Shown here one piece after another: positions 44,481 to 53,785 of a DNA stretch of 64,000 nucleotides (the stretch's first letter is position 1; every line of letters starts with the position of its first letter). A program made the translations under genes and the position numbers. The stretch comes from UBA2966 sp965242505 (GTDB lineage Bacteria > Pseudomonadota > Alphaproteobacteria > UBA2966), in NCBI GenBank assembly GCA_965242505.1, contig OZ251449.1, forward strand, positions 2,046,001-2,110,000, in the 5' to 3' direction. Under the pieces are notes generated by a model. The model did not search any database. It saw nothing but the letters and a program-made list of their open reading frames with translations, and had not been told where the DNA came from.

Positions 44481-44636
44481 GCCGCGGGGCCGGGCCCGAA
44501 GCGCCCGCGGACACGTCCGCCCCCGCCGACCAGGGCGACGAGCTTCCGGAGAACCCCGGGGTCGGCCGCCCGTTGCCGGGCGGGTGACCTTCCGGCGCTC
44601 CGCTCCGCCCTTTCCCCTCCGGTCGATAGGCGCCGA

Positions 44637-45488
44637 ATGCCGCTGGAGATCGAAGTCGTCGCGCTGATCCTGGCGGCGGCATTCCTTCATGCGTGCTGGA
44701 ACGCGTGCGTCAAGGTTGGCGGCGACCGACTGGCGACGCTCGCGGTCGTGAACGGGGCGGCGGCGCTCATCGGGGCCCTGGCGCTGCCGTTCGTCGGGAG
44801 TCCCGCGCCGGGGAGCTGGCCCAACCTGGCCGCCTCGGTCGTTCTCCACGCGGCGTACTACTTCTTTCTCGTCCAGCAATACCGCGTCGGGGACCTGAGC
44901 CACGTCTATCCCCTGGCGCGCGGCCTGTCGCCCCTGATGATCGCCGGCGCGGCCGCCCTTTTCGCCGGGGAATCGCTGGCGCCCCTGGCGTGGCTCGGGG
45001 TATGCGTCGCCAGCCTCGGGATCGTCAGTCTCGCGTTCGAAGGGGGGCCGCCGTGGAGGCGCGATCCCCGTCCCGTCCTCTTCGCGACGGGGACGGCGGT
45101 CTGTATCGCGGCCTATTCGGTCGTCGACGGGTTGGGCGCGCGCGCCGCGGGGAGCGCGTTCGCCTACATCGCCTGGCTGCACCTTCTCAACGGCGTTCCC
45201 ACCGCCGCATGGGCGTGCATCGCCCGGCGCGGCCGCGCGCGCGCCGCGCTGAGGGCCGAGCTCGCAAAGGGCGTGACGGGTGGCGCGCTTCAGGCCGTCG
45301 CCTACGGCGCGGCGGTCTGGGCGATGAGCGTCACGGCGTTGGGGGCGGTCTCCACGCTACGCGAGACGAGCGTGATCTTCGCCGCGGCGATCGGCGCGCT
45401 GGCGCTCGGCGAGCGCTTCGGCGGCCGGCGGATCGCGGCGGCGGCGCTCGTGGCCGCCGGCGTGATCGTGTTGAACGCGGCGGGATAG
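44637..45488 (+). CDS. EamA/DMT-superfamily membrane transporter
   Basis: This 283-residue protein has ten predicted helices in two EamA halves (for example AAAFLHACWNACVKVGGDR at the start and GALALGERFGGRRIAAAALVAAGVIVLN at the end). The SHVYPLARGLSPLMIA block marks the first half. DMT proteins export amino acids, nucleobases or drugs; the substrate here is unknown. Confidence 0.85.
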   Translation: MPLEIEVVALILAAAFLHACWNACVKVGGDRLATLAVVNGAAALIGALALPFVGSPAPGSWPNLAASVVLHAAYYFFLVQQYRVGDLSHVYPLARGLSPLMIAGAAALFAGESLAPLAWLGVCVASLGIVSLAFEGGPPWRRDPRPVLFATGTAVCIAAYSVVDGLGARAAGSAFAYIAWLHLLNGVPTAAWACIARRGRARAALRAELAKGVTGGALQAVAYGAAVWAMSVTALGAVSTLRETSVIFAAAIGALALGERFGGRRIAAAALVAAGVIVLNAAG

Positions 45489-45510
45489 CGGACGATGGAC
45501 GGACTCGCCG

Positions 45511-45906
45511 TCATTCTTCGACGGGGGCGGCGTAGGAGATGATGCCGACAGAGCCGCCGGTGGGATCCCGGACGATCGCCATGCGCCCGACCGTCGGGAT
45601 GTCCACCGGGGGAACGATGACCGTTCAGCCCGCGTCCGCCGCCCTGGCGGCGCGCGCGTCGACGTCATCGACCGTCACGTAGCACGTCCACGCGGTCGGC
45701 GCCTCGGCCGCCATCGCGGGCTTGGCCATCATGCCGGCGACCGGGCGGTCGCCGATCTTGAGCAGGGTGTACGGGCCCTTGCCCACGTCCACGACCTCGG
45801 CGTTCCAACCGATGACCGTCTCGTAGAACTCGCGCGCCGTGTCGACGTCATCGGTCATCAGCTCGCGCCACCCGAAGTCGCCGTGTGTCTTCATGCGTTC
45901 GTCCAT
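45511..45906 (-). pseudogene. VOC/glyoxalase-family gene interrupted by one in-frame TGA
   Basis: From ATG at 45904-45906 (GGAGG upstream) the frame reads a VOC-family protein: GDFGWRELMTDDVDTAREFYETVIGW, PYTLLKIGDRPVAGMM, AWTCYVTVDDVDARAARAADAG. At 45625-45627 a TGA stops it. In the same frame, without any shift, the expected C-terminal half follows: TVIVPPVDIPTVGRMAIVRDP, then TGGSVGIISY, ending at TGA 45511-45513. One base change (for example GGA to TGA) explains the break, so it is a recent pseudogene or a sequencing error. Related proteins have Gly or a similar residue at this position. Confidence 0.85.
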
Positions 45907-46090
45907 CGCCGTCCTCCAATCGCCCGCCGCCCCGGCGCGGGACGCGGGAGGGCCGCACGTCCCGCTCTGGCGCCGGGTGCGGCAAGTCATACCACGGAAG
46001 GCGGTCGTCCCGCCCGAAGACAGCCACGGCTCGCGCTTGGCGGCCGGCGCCGAGACGTTTGATGTCGCGCGCTGGGACTGGTATGTCCTG

Positions 46091-48865
46091 ATGCGACGCG
46101 CGACGCGGGCAATGGCGTCTCGGAGACGAAAGCGCGGAAACCGTTCGGGGCTTCCGTGCGCGAATTATCCTCTGCTCGATTCGAAGGACATCGGATCGGC
46201 GACGACGCGCGAACGTCGTCGCGAACGTCAGTTGGAAGGACAGATCGGAACCGTGGCCCTTCTGCATTACCGGAATCTCGACGTACACCGTCCCGATATC
46301 CTCATGGATCAGGCCGTCAGAGGCCTCAAGCCGTTTTACGACTTTCTGACCCGGGCGAGGAGGTACATGGAGAGCGACGCCGCCGTGAAGCGGCTCGCGT
46401 GGCTTCCGGCCGAGCCGCCCACCGATGACGGCGGAAAGAAAATGGCCGGGAAGGTGTGGATCCGGCTCACCGAACCCGACGACAGGCCCAACGAGCCGGA
46501 GGCGACGTTTCGCGACTTCCTTGACGAGAACGTCAGAGAAATCTATGAAATGGAACCGGCGGACGAGCGGCGGGACCCCACTCCACGTCCGTATACCGTC
46601 TTCAAACCCGAACGCAATATCCAGGTTCTGGATCGGCATCCGGAGACCCAACAACTTTTTCTTGGACGCGCACCCGCAGAAAACGCGCAACTCCTTCTTC
46701 GGCCGAATACTTGGACCGTCGAGTGTCAGCGCCGGGCGCTGCGGGCGCTTCAGAACTCGCCGCGGCCGGACCATCTACCCCTCCTGCGGCTGTTCGAGAG
46801 TCTGGATTACGCCCGGTGGGAACCCGTATCCCCGGAAACCATCGACGAATCGGAATGGACGATGCTGTCCGACGCCGAGCGTCCCGGCACGGAAGAGCAG
46901 AGGCGCTTCGTGGGAACGGCTCTGGGCACGCCGGACTTCGCCTTCCTGGAGGGACCGCCCGGCTCGGGCAAGACCACGGCCATCTGCGAACTGATCCTCC
47001 AACTGGCGAGGCGCGGCAAGCGGGTGCTACTCTGCGCGTCCACCCACGTCGCCGTCGACAACGTGCTCGAGCGGTTGATGGACGAGGATTCCACGCACCG
47101 GGACCTCGTGATCCCGATCCGTATCGGCGACCGCAGGAACGTCTCGGAGAAAGCGCGGCCCTGGCAGATCGAGGAGTTCGTCAAGACCGAGCGGAAGCGG
47201 CTTCTTGACGGACTCCGCCGCCTCGATACGCTCACGCTGTCCCAGAAAGCGCTGCGCGAGCTCTTGCTGCAAGGAAACGACATCATCGAACGCATGGCGC
47301 TGGACGCCGCCAATCTCGTCTGCGGCACCACCATCGGCATTCTGCAACACCCAGACATAAAGAAACGTGGCAAGGAACGCCGCGACGCCGATCCCGAATT
47401 CGACGTCCTCGTCGTCGACGAGGCCTCGAAGACGCCGTTTCAGGAATTTCTCGTTCCCGCGCTGTGGGCGAAACGCTGGATCGTCGTGGGCGACCCGAAG
47501 CAGCTGTCGCCCTACGTGGACGAGGACGCGATGGCCGTGAACGTCGAGGCCTGTCTTCCGAAAAAGTATATTCGGAACGCTTGTGTCGACGCCTTTCTGG
47601 CCGCTAACAACTTTCGTGTCGCAGCGGTTGTTGCGGACTCCGAGACCAAGCACGCCTACAAGGCTGAATGCGCCGCGTACGAGCGCAAGGTAGGGGTTGT
47701 CAATATCGATGAAGCCAACCAAGGAAAATTGTGGGCTGCCTCCATCGTTATCGGCGGGAAAGACAGCTTGCAGCGAAGATTCGGCGAGTTGCCCTTGGAC
47801 GTCGCCACACTTCGTTGCGCCGATGGCGATTTACCGCTCCTCCGTCGGCGCGCTGACGCTTGGCTACGTCTCTCCGGGCAAGACCGGGAGGAACAACCGG
47901 AGTGGGCGCGGGAAATCGGGTGGCGCTTGGCGAGGCTGTACGAACAACGTTTTTCCGAAGACAACCCCGAATCAGGCGGAAGCCACCGGAAAACGACGGC
48001 GCAACGGCTCGAGGAGGAAATCGAATATCTCCTTCCCGCGGAAGAAACGGGACAGGATCTAGAACGCGTGCGGCGTGAAATCGACAACGTTCGGCGGATC
48101 GCGCTTCCGTCCGTGCTCGAATCGTTACGGTACGGTTTCAAGCGCAACGACCGCCAGAGGTCCGGCACCGCGCTTTCCGACGGGCTGCCTCGCGATGTCC
48201 TTGAGGAACGGCATATGCTGCTCAGCACCCAACACCGGATGCATCCGGACATCGCTGCGTTCTCTCACGATCACATCTACGATGGGAAGGCACTTGAGAC
48301 GCCCGAATACATGATCCACGAACGGTGTTGGGGTTATAGACATTACGATCACCGGACCGAATGGGTCGACGTGCGTGGCGCTTTCTACAACAACCACAAC
48401 GAGGCCGAAGCGGGTCAAGTCATCGAGGAGCTCCGCCATTTCGACGAATGGGCGCGGAACAACCCAAAAGATGGCGCGTCTCCGTGGGAGGTCGCGGTTC
48501 TGACTTTCTATCGCGGCCAGGAGCGTGAAATCCGTGCGCATCTCCGCCAGTGGACGGGGCTGAACTCGGCCATGCGCCATTTCCGGCGCGGGCCGAAAGA
48601 ACGCCAGCACATCGTCATCGAGTTGTGCACCGTCGATCGCTTTCAGGGCCACGAGGCCGACCTCGTCCTGATCAGTTTCGCCAACCGGCGGCCGACCAAC
48701 TTCCTAGAAAGTCCGAACCGCCTGAACGTGGCATTGACCCGCGCGCGCTACCAGCGCGTCATCGTCGGGGATCGCCAAGCCATGCGTAAATCTGGTGAAA
48801 GCGTACTTGGCAAGCTCGCTGAAAACGAGCCGTGGAGCAGGAATGTAAGGAGACAGAAACGGTGA
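46091..48865 (+). CDS. UPF1/DNA2-like superfamily 1 helicase with a large inserted domain; first gene of a putative defence operon
   Basis: This 924-residue helicase of the COG1112 (AAA_11/AAA_12) type has Walker A GPPGSGKTT (about 288-296), Walker B VVDEAS (about 441-446), motif III GDPKQLSPY (about 467-475), QHRMHP (about 714-719), TVDRFQGHEAD (about 847-857) and motif VI NVALTRARY (about 878-886). About 240 residues separate motif III from QHRMHP; family members usually have 30-60, so an extra domain (helical, with charged EEIEYLLPAEETGQDLERVRREID) is inserted. The N-terminal 280 residues are not recognised. The start is uncertain: ATG at 46091 is the earliest reasonable choice and has no clear ribosome-binding site. 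The DNA is less GC-rich than its surroundings. The stop overlaps the next gene by four bases. Confidence 0.82.
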   Translation: MRRATRAMASRRRKRGNRSGLPCANYPLLDSKDIGSATTRERRRERQLEGQIGTVALLHYRNLDVHRPDILMDQAVRGLKPFYDFLTRARRYMESDAAVKRLAWLPAEPPTDDGGKKMAGKVWIRLTEPDDRPNEPEATFRDFLDENVREIYEMEPADERRDPTPRPYTVFKPERNIQVLDRHPETQQLFLGRAPAENAQLLLRPNTWTVECQRRALRALQNSPRPDHLPLLRLFESLDYARWEPVSPETIDESEWTMLSDAERPGTEEQRRFVGTALGTPDFAFLEGPPGSGKTTAICELILQLARRGKRVLLCASTHVAVDNVLERLMDEDSTHRDLVIPIRIGDRRNVSEKARPWQIEEFVKTERKRLLDGLRRLDTLTLSQKALRELLLQGNDIIERMALDAANLVCGTTIGILQHPDIKKRGKERRDADPEFDVLVVDEASKTPFQEFLVPALWAKRWIVVGDPKQLSPYVDEDAMAVNVEACLPKKYIRNACVDAFLAANNFRVAAVVADSETKHAYKAECAAYERKVGVVNIDEANQGKLWAASIVIGGKDSLQRRFGELPLDVATLRCADGDLPLLRRRADAWLRLSGQDREEQPEWAREIGWRLARLYEQRFSEDNPESGGSHRKTTAQRLEEEIEYLLPAEETGQDLERVRREIDNVRRIALPSVLESLRYGFKRNDRQRSGTALSDGLPRDVLEERHMLLSTQHRMHPDIAAFSHDHIYDGKALETPEYMIHERCWGYRHYDHRTEWVDVRGAFYNNHNEAEAGQVIEELRHFDEWARNNPKDGASPWEVAVLTFYRGQEREIRAHLRQWTGLNSAMRHFRRGPKERQHIVIELCTVDRFQGHEADLVLISFANRRPTNFLESPNRLNVALTRARYQRVIVGDRQAMRKSGESVLGKLAENEPWSRNVRRQKR

Positions 48866-49974
48866 ACGGAAATATGGTTCTGACGAGACCGGTCGCCGTT
48901 CAAGGCTGGCGCGTGATCGGTCAAGTCGCCAAGGCGGAAAAGCGGGAGGAGCTTGCGCCGATCCTCGAACGGGCGCGCGAAAACGACGGAACGGACGCGA
49001 GCGATCTCGCGCACCATTTGTTGTTTTCGCACTCGCGCAAGGTCGTTGCGGAAAGACTCCTCAGAATCGGAACCGCATACGGTCTCCTGAAAAGAAATGG
49101 CGGAAAATACACGCTGACCGAGGACGGAGAACGGGCCGTCGAGACTGAGGAGGTGTTTGTCCCCGAACACGGCGCTTGGACCGTTTGGGCAAGCGACGAC
49201 CCTCTTCTGTCTTCCCCTGTCTTGGGTATCGAACCCTGGGAGAGAGAACCAACCGCTTTTGAAGAACGCAACAAGGGTCAGGAGGGCAGAGAACGCAAAT
49301 TCGAGCCGTTGCCAGACTGGATTCGCAAGGCCTGCGGATCGGAGATCAACCCGCCGGCTTCCGAAGATCGCGCTGCCGTGTGCATCGAAGACCTTGATGA
49401 GGAAGCCGAAGCCGTGGAGATCGACGCGTCCCTGCAACTGATTTGGAACGTGCGCGACCGCCGGTTGCGCCTGCATGGGAAATCGAACGGAAGGGAGATC
49501 GGCGCCGATCTGCCTCCTCCGCGGAAGACGGCCGAGCATGTCTGGAGCGCGCTTCTCGAAGGGGAAGGATTGCTGAAGGACTGGAAGCCGGACATTCCGG
49601 CGTTGACGGTTCCCTTCCGGGAAACGAGCGAACGGGAGCGGACAACCATGCTCCGCGATCTCGCGTTCGAGAAGCCCTCGGTTCCCGAACACGGAAGTTT
49701 CGATTCGCTCACGGTTCCGGAAGTGTCCATCACCGCCCACTCGCGCGACGACGCGCGCGAGTGGGCGGAATGGCGTCTGAAGGCGCTGGTCGGCGACTAC
49801 GCCACATCGCAGCGCTACGCCGATTGGTCCAAGGAAGCGGCGGAGCACTTTGCCCGATACCGCCCCGAATTGCCGGATAGGGCGGCGCTCGCCGAGAAAA
49901 CCTGGAAGCTCGCCGCCGAACGGCCCGGCCCCGAAGCTTGGTGCCTCGTCGCGGCCGAGGATTGGGAGCTGTGA
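48862..49974 (+). CDS. Unknown protein with winged-helix-like region; middle gene of helicase-PLD operon
   Basis: This 370-residue protein starts at GTG 48862, inside the helicase stop (GTGA), with AAGGAG nine bases upstream. The N-terminal 100 residues look like a winged helix (SRKVVAERLLRIGTAYGLLKRNGGKYTLTEDGERAV) followed by EEVFVPEHGAWTVWASDDPLL. The rest is acidic with no domain I can name; a C-terminal block has AREWAEWRLKALVGDY and SKEAAEHFARYRPELP. No signal or membrane segment. Tight coupling on both sides means its job is tied to the helicase and the nuclease, perhaps as adaptor or sensor. Confidence 0.75.
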   Translation: MNGNMVLTRPVAVQGWRVIGQVAKAEKREELAPILERARENDGTDASDLAHHLLFSHSRKVVAERLLRIGTAYGLLKRNGGKYTLTEDGERAVETEEVFVPEHGAWTVWASDDPLLSSPVLGIEPWEREPTAFEERNKGQEGRERKFEPLPDWIRKACGSEINPPASEDRAAVCIEDLDEEAEAVEIDASLQLIWNVRDRRLRLHGKSNGREIGADLPPPRKTAEHVWSALLEGEGLLKDWKPDIPALTVPFRETSERERTTMLRDLAFEKPSVPEHGSFDSLTVPEVSITAHSRDDAREWAEWRLKALVGDYATSQRYADWSKEAAEHFARYRPELPDRAALAEKTWKLAAERPGPEAWCLVAAEDWEL

Positions 49975-51503
49975 TGGACGATCGCACCGGCGCGTGGACG
50001 AAACGTTTCTCCCGCACTGTCGATCAACGGGACTATCGGTTGCCGCCCACATGGGCGCCGCGTTCGAGGCGACACGCGGGCCAATCCGAGACCGGCCCCA
50101 ACGTTCACGTGTCGGGGCGGGAACGGGCGCTCGCGGGACGGATCGTCTCGCTGTTGGCCGAGGCCAAGGAAAAGGTCGTGTTGTCGAGCTTTCTTCTGGC
50201 CGACCGCGATGTGGAAAACGCCATCCTCGCCGCCGCCGGACGCAAGGTGCGCGTTTACGTCCTGTTGGCTTCGGAGGCGCGGCTCGACATCGAGGACTCC
50301 GACGGTGAGTTCGAGAAGGCGATGCGCGACCAGCACGAAGAGATGCTGATCCGCCTCGGCGGCCATGCCCTGTTCCGTTCGGCGCGGCATTTCCACGCGA
50401 AGATCGTTCTGGCGGATCCCGGCGGCAGCGATGGCGCCGGCCTTCTGCTGACGGCGAACCTCACCAGGGAGGCGCTCAGGCGCAACGAGGAGCTGGCCGT
50501 CGAATTGACGCGCGACGAAGTGGACGCCGCGTTCGAGCTTCTGCGTTGGGCGTTCTGGGAAAACGCCGAGCACGAACTCGTCGATCCGACGGACCGCTTC
50601 CGGTCAGTCAAACCCTTGGGCTCGGTGAAGCATCCGGAACCGTCGCCCCGCGTTCCGGCGACCACGTCCAAATCCCGAGAGCTGCTTGCCGAAGCCACCC
50701 GTCTCGTCAAGGCCGCTTCCGGGGAACTCGTCGTTTCCAGCTTCGGATGGGACAAGAGCCACAAGATCGTCGAATTCCTGTGCGTCCGCGCCCGCGAGGG
50801 CCTTGACGTGATGGCGCTCGCCCGTGTCCGGGAAAATCAGATGCGCGCGCTCATCGCCCTCGCCGAATCGGGAGTGCGCGTCCGTGGCTTCAAGTGGCTT
50901 CACGCCAAGGCGCTGTGCGCCGACGGCGACAAGGCGCTCGTCATGTCGGCGAACCTGCAACCGGACGGGCTCGACCGGGGCTTCGAGCTGGGCGTGTCGA
51001 TCGACGGCGACCGTGCGGAAGAGGTCCACGGCCGTCTCGCGGAGTGGTCGGAGACAGCGCGGTGGGAGCTCCTGGCGTCTCCCACTCTGGGCGACGTCTC
51101 GGGCGACGCGCTCGTATGGCGCGGGAACCGGCTGGACGAGATGGCGGTCGAGGCCGAACGCCGTATCGACCTCGGCACGGTCACGGCGGAGTCCGCGGAC
51201 AGGCTGGACGACGCGGCGACGCCCGACATCCCACCAGCGGACGGATTGCCAGAACCGGCGCACCGCGTCGTATACGAATGGTCGGTACGCGCGCCGATTC
51301 TGGATGCGAAAGCGAAGCCGGTCATGAAACCGCCCGAGGGCGAGAGCGGCAAACGCATCGTCTACGATCCTCCGGTGTTCAAGGAGCCTGGCGGCAGGCT
51401 CGTCGTGGCAGTCGTTTCCGAACGGGAGATACCGAAGGCCCGGGAAGTGGCCGCAAGCGCCAGCGCGGCGGCGATCGTCGTGCGGAAGCAGGCGGCCCGG
51501 TAG
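49974..51503 (+). CDS. Phospholipase-D-family nuclease with two HKD motifs; last gene of helicase-PLD operon
   Basis: This 509-residue protein starts at ATG 49974, overlapping the previous stop by one base (TGATG). Two catalytic HKD motifs are intact: HAKIVLAD at about 141-148 with TANLTREAL after it, and HAKALCAD at about 310-317 with SANLQPDGL. Both halves needed for one active site are thus in a single chain. PLD enzymes of this type are often nucleases. The last 90 residues form an extra domain ending in AAIVVRKQAAR. There is no signal peptide, so it acts in the cytoplasm. Paired with an SF1 helicase, it fits an antiphage effector. Confidence 0.85.
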   Translation: MDDRTGAWTKRFSRTVDQRDYRLPPTWAPRSRRHAGQSETGPNVHVSGRERALAGRIVSLLAEAKEKVVLSSFLLADRDVENAILAAAGRKVRVYVLLASEARLDIEDSDGEFEKAMRDQHEEMLIRLGGHALFRSARHFHAKIVLADPGGSDGAGLLLTANLTREALRRNEELAVELTRDEVDAAFELLRWAFWENAEHELVDPTDRFRSVKPLGSVKHPEPSPRVPATTSKSRELLAEATRLVKAASGELVVSSFGWDKSHKIVEFLCVRAREGLDVMALARVRENQMRALIALAESGVRVRGFKWLHAKALCADGDKALVMSANLQPDGLDRGFELGVSIDGDRAEEVHGRLAEWSETARWELLASPTLGDVSGDALVWRGNRLDEMAVEAERRIDLGTVTAESADRLDDAATPDIPPADGLPEPAHRVVYEWSVRAPILDAKAKPVMKPPEGESGKRIVYDPPVFKEPGGRLVVAVVSEREIPKAREVAASASAAAIVVRKQAAR

Positions 51504-51538
51504 CCGTAAGCGCCTGGGGGACCCGAAATCCGGGCTAC

Positions 51539-51757
51539 CTCGCATTTCTCATACTGGTGGAGGATCGAGGATTGCGCGGCGTTGCGGGACCGCGGTCCAC
51601 CCCCCTCCCGACCTCCCCCCTGACAGGGGGGAGGAGTGTGGATGGCTCCCTCTTGGACAGGGGGAGGAGAGTGCGCCGGGAGAAGGAGCATGAACGGCCC
51701 CTGCGGCGCCCCCGTCGGCGGATGAAGCTCGCGGACAGGCAGCATGGGAAATGCGGG
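51539..51757. mobile_element. MITE-like composite repeat between convergent genes
   Basis: Left end CTCGCATTTCTCATACTGG (51539-51557, preceded by CTAC) and right end AGCATGGGAAATGCGGG (51741-51757, followed by CTA) are inverted copies. TA flanks both sides. Inside are alpha, beta (about 51599-51640) and delta (about 51700-51757). The right end abuts the stop codon of ccdA (minus strand) exactly. The left end lies 35 bp after the PLD gene. Confidence 0.8.
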
Positions 51758-52513
51758 CTATCCGATCTCTCCGAGAGCGGGAAAGACCTCCAGAAGGTAG
51801 AAGCCGAACGTCGACAGGGCGTCGGTGAAAACGAGGACGCCCGTCGCCGCCAGCAACGCGCCGGTCGCGATTTCGACCTTGCGGACGTGCCGCCGGAAAC
51901 GCCGCAGGAAGTTCATGAAGGGACCGAGGCAGAGCGCGGCGATCATGAACGGAATCCCCAGCCCCAGCGCGTAGACGGCGAGCAGGGACACGCCGTAGCC
52001 GAGAGAGTCGCGGCTGGCGGCGATGGTCAGGACCGTCGCCAGGACAGGGCCGACGCACGGCGTCCAGCCGAACGCGAACGCCAGACCGACGACGTAGGCG
52101 CCGACCGGTCCGGAAGGGCTCGCGGCCGGATTGAACCGGATCTCCCGATAAAGCGGGGAAATCCGGAGCAGGCCCATGAAGTGCAGGCCGAAGAGCACGA
52201 TGACGGCGCCGGCGACCTTGGCGAGGATATCGACGTATTCGACGATCAGCCGATTGACGGCCGAAGCCGACGCGCCCATCAGCACGAACACGGTCGAGAA
52301 CCCGAGCACGAAGGCGAACGCCGCCAGCGCCACGCGGCGGCCCATTGCCCGCTCGATCGCGCCGTCGTCCCCAAGGACCTCGTCCAGGGACGCGCCGGCG
52401 ATGAAGCACAGGTAGGCCGGCGCCAGCGGCAGCACGCAGGGCGACAGGAAGCTGACGACGCCCGCGCCGCCGGCCGCCGCGAACGCCGCGAACGTGATGT
52501 CGAGAGTCGTCAT
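51758..52513 (-). CDS. ccdA: Cytochrome c biogenesis protein CcdA
   Basis: This 251-residue membrane protein has six helices and the two redox motifs SPCVLPLAPAYL (C26) and TPCVGPVL (C153), plus GLAFAFGWTPC. CcdA moves electrons from cytoplasmic thioredoxin to periplasmic CcmG, which fits the ccm operon at 10-17 kb. ATG at 52511-52513 begins the protein; the frame stays open far upstream only because it is antisense to the beta-oxidation genes. Confidence 0.93.
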   Translation of the reverse strand: MTTLDITFAAFAAAGGAGVVSFLSPCVLPLAPAYLCFIAGASLDEVLGDDGAIERAMGRRVALAAFAFVLGFSTVFVLMGASASAVNRLIVEYVDILAKVAGAVIVLFGLHFMGLLRISPLYREIRFNPAASPSGPVGAYVVGLAFAFGWTPCVGPVLATVLTIAASRDSLGYGVSLLAVYALGLGIPFMIAALCLGPFMNFLRRFRRHVRKVEIATGALLAATGVLVFTDALSTFGFYLLEVFPALGEIG

Positions 52514-52648
52514 CGGCTCATGAACCCCTCCCCGCGCGTTCCCTTCGTCCGCCCGGCGGCGCCATATGGCCTTCGCGCCCGCCGGTTGGCCAATCATGAT
52601 ATCGTGTTCCGCGCGGATCGGGCCGTCGCCACAGGAGGACGATGACAG

Positions 52649-53785
<1,137 letters not shown>

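Noticed and set aside
45625..45627. TGA in the VOC gene as a selenocysteine codon
   Set aside because: VOC proteins are not known selenoproteins, no hairpin signal was evident, and one-base mutation is simpler.
46091..51503. DISARM or a restriction-modification system
   Set aside because: There is no methyltransferase and no DUF1998 or SNF2 gene beside the helicase; only the PLD component is shared with DISARM.
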